From Geitlerinema sp. PCC 7407 (lineage in GTDB: Bacteria > Cyanobacteriota > Cyanobacteriia > PCC-7407), in NCBI RefSeq assembly GCF_000317045.1, contig NC_019703.1, forward strand, positions 1,104,501 to 1,168,500: a stretch of 64,000 nucleotides of DNA, read 5' to 3'. Made by a program: the position numbers and the translations under genes. A model generated the notes under the pieces. The model saw only the letters and a list, made by a program, of their open reading frames with translations. It ran no database searches and had not been told where the DNA came from. Below, one piece after another: positions 63,684 through 64,000 of the stretch (position 1 is the first letter of the stretch; each line of letters opens with the position of its first letter).

Positions 63684-64000
63684 GGGGGTCACCTACCAGA
63701 AACGCAGAGACTGAGGCGAAGAGAAATCACTGAATCTGACGAATGGGCCAGCTAGGTTCAAGGCCTGGGTCGGCGATCGCCCGCTTTCCCAAAATCTCGC
63801 CCAAACGCTGCGAATGACTGACCAATCCTTGATCAGAAAATTGCGATTTTTTAGATCAGATTAGGCAATTTCTGATCTGATTTTGGCTGGCTTTTATAAA
63901 ATTCAAAAATTAACTTTGAAGAACGGTTTTTTGCTCTCGAAGGAGTTGCTTCGAGCTGTAAACTATCTCGACTCTTTCCTCAGGCAGAGCCTACCCCTGC
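63684..64000 (-). promoter_or_regulatory. pckA upstream region with inverted repeats
   Basis: 317 bases with no gene. AGATCAGA (63853-63860) and TCTGATCT (63871-63878) form an exact 8-bp inverted repeat with a 10-base spacer. A further GATCAGAAAATTGC at 63831-63844 nearly matches the complement of GCAATTTCTGATC (63865-63877). The arrangement suggests an operator for a dimeric regulator. The AT-rich block to its right may hold the promoter. Confidence 0.6.

Overview
This window is a stretch of cyanobacterial chromosome. Oxygenic photosynthesis genes (psbD-psbC), the cyanobacterial regulator PipX with its partner PipY, cyanobacterial DUF2605/DUF2973 proteins, an EGY-like site-2 protease, a gas-vesicle cluster and very frequent copies of the HIP1 octamer GCGATCGC all point the same way. 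Most of it is moderately GC-rich, with a few AT-rich intergenic islands. I saw no tRNA, rRNA, CRISPR array, insertion sequence or prophage gene.

Region by region. 1-2.5 kb: photosystem II D2 and CP43, with overlapping reading frames. 2.7-10.6 kb: housekeeping genes (clpB, an AMIN-domain amidase amiC, murI, and convergent thrS). 10.8-14.6 kb: small cyanobacterial proteins and an M20 amidohydrolase. 14.7-21.9 kb: a long leftward run der - ecfT-like - chorismate-amidating component I - acpS - pipX - pipY - sepF - proC, linking nitrogen signalling, PLP homeostasis, cell division and proline synthesis. 22-31.4 kb: site-2 protease, a PIN protein, an SLH-GHL10 surface protein, a CsbD-like protein, uvrB, a 40-residue reading frame and an EEP-family hydrolase.

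31.8-35.6 kb is a compact gas-vesicle cluster, gvpA-gvpC-gvpN-gvpJ-gvpK. GvpC (the stiffening protein on the vesicle surface) and GvpN (an AAA+ ATPase) both end in the same ~57-residue winged-helix-like domain, joined by low-complexity linkers. Two tandem hairpins separate gvpA from gvpC and probably set the high A:C ratio. gvpF/L, gvpG, gvpV and gvpW are not in the window. This shared tail is the most unusual feature I found.

35.6-39.2 kb holds an O-methyltransferase, a small lipoprotein and a GH74-like beta-propeller protein. 39.3-56 kb is a leftward surface-polysaccharide locus: three GT2 and one GT4 glycosyltransferases, a Wzx-like flippase, an O-antigen-ligase-like protein, a Wzz/GumC-like co-polymerase coupled to a Wza-like exporter, a hexapeptide acyltransferase, a WecG/TagA glycosyltransferase, and two tandem alkaline-phosphatase-superfamily paralogues whose usual SDHG metal motif reads S/A-A-H-G. 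Together these look like a Wzx/Wzy-type assembly and export system. 56.6-63.7 kb holds a large soluble PAS/GAF histidine kinase, a two-repeat peptidoglycan-binding protein, a small heat-shock protein, a cupin and ATP-type PEP carboxykinase, with a candidate operator upstream of the last.

Assignments come from reading sequence and recalling family signatures; no database search was run. Start codons were moved from the longest frame where a ribosome site, coupling or family N-terminus argued for it, and each case is noted.
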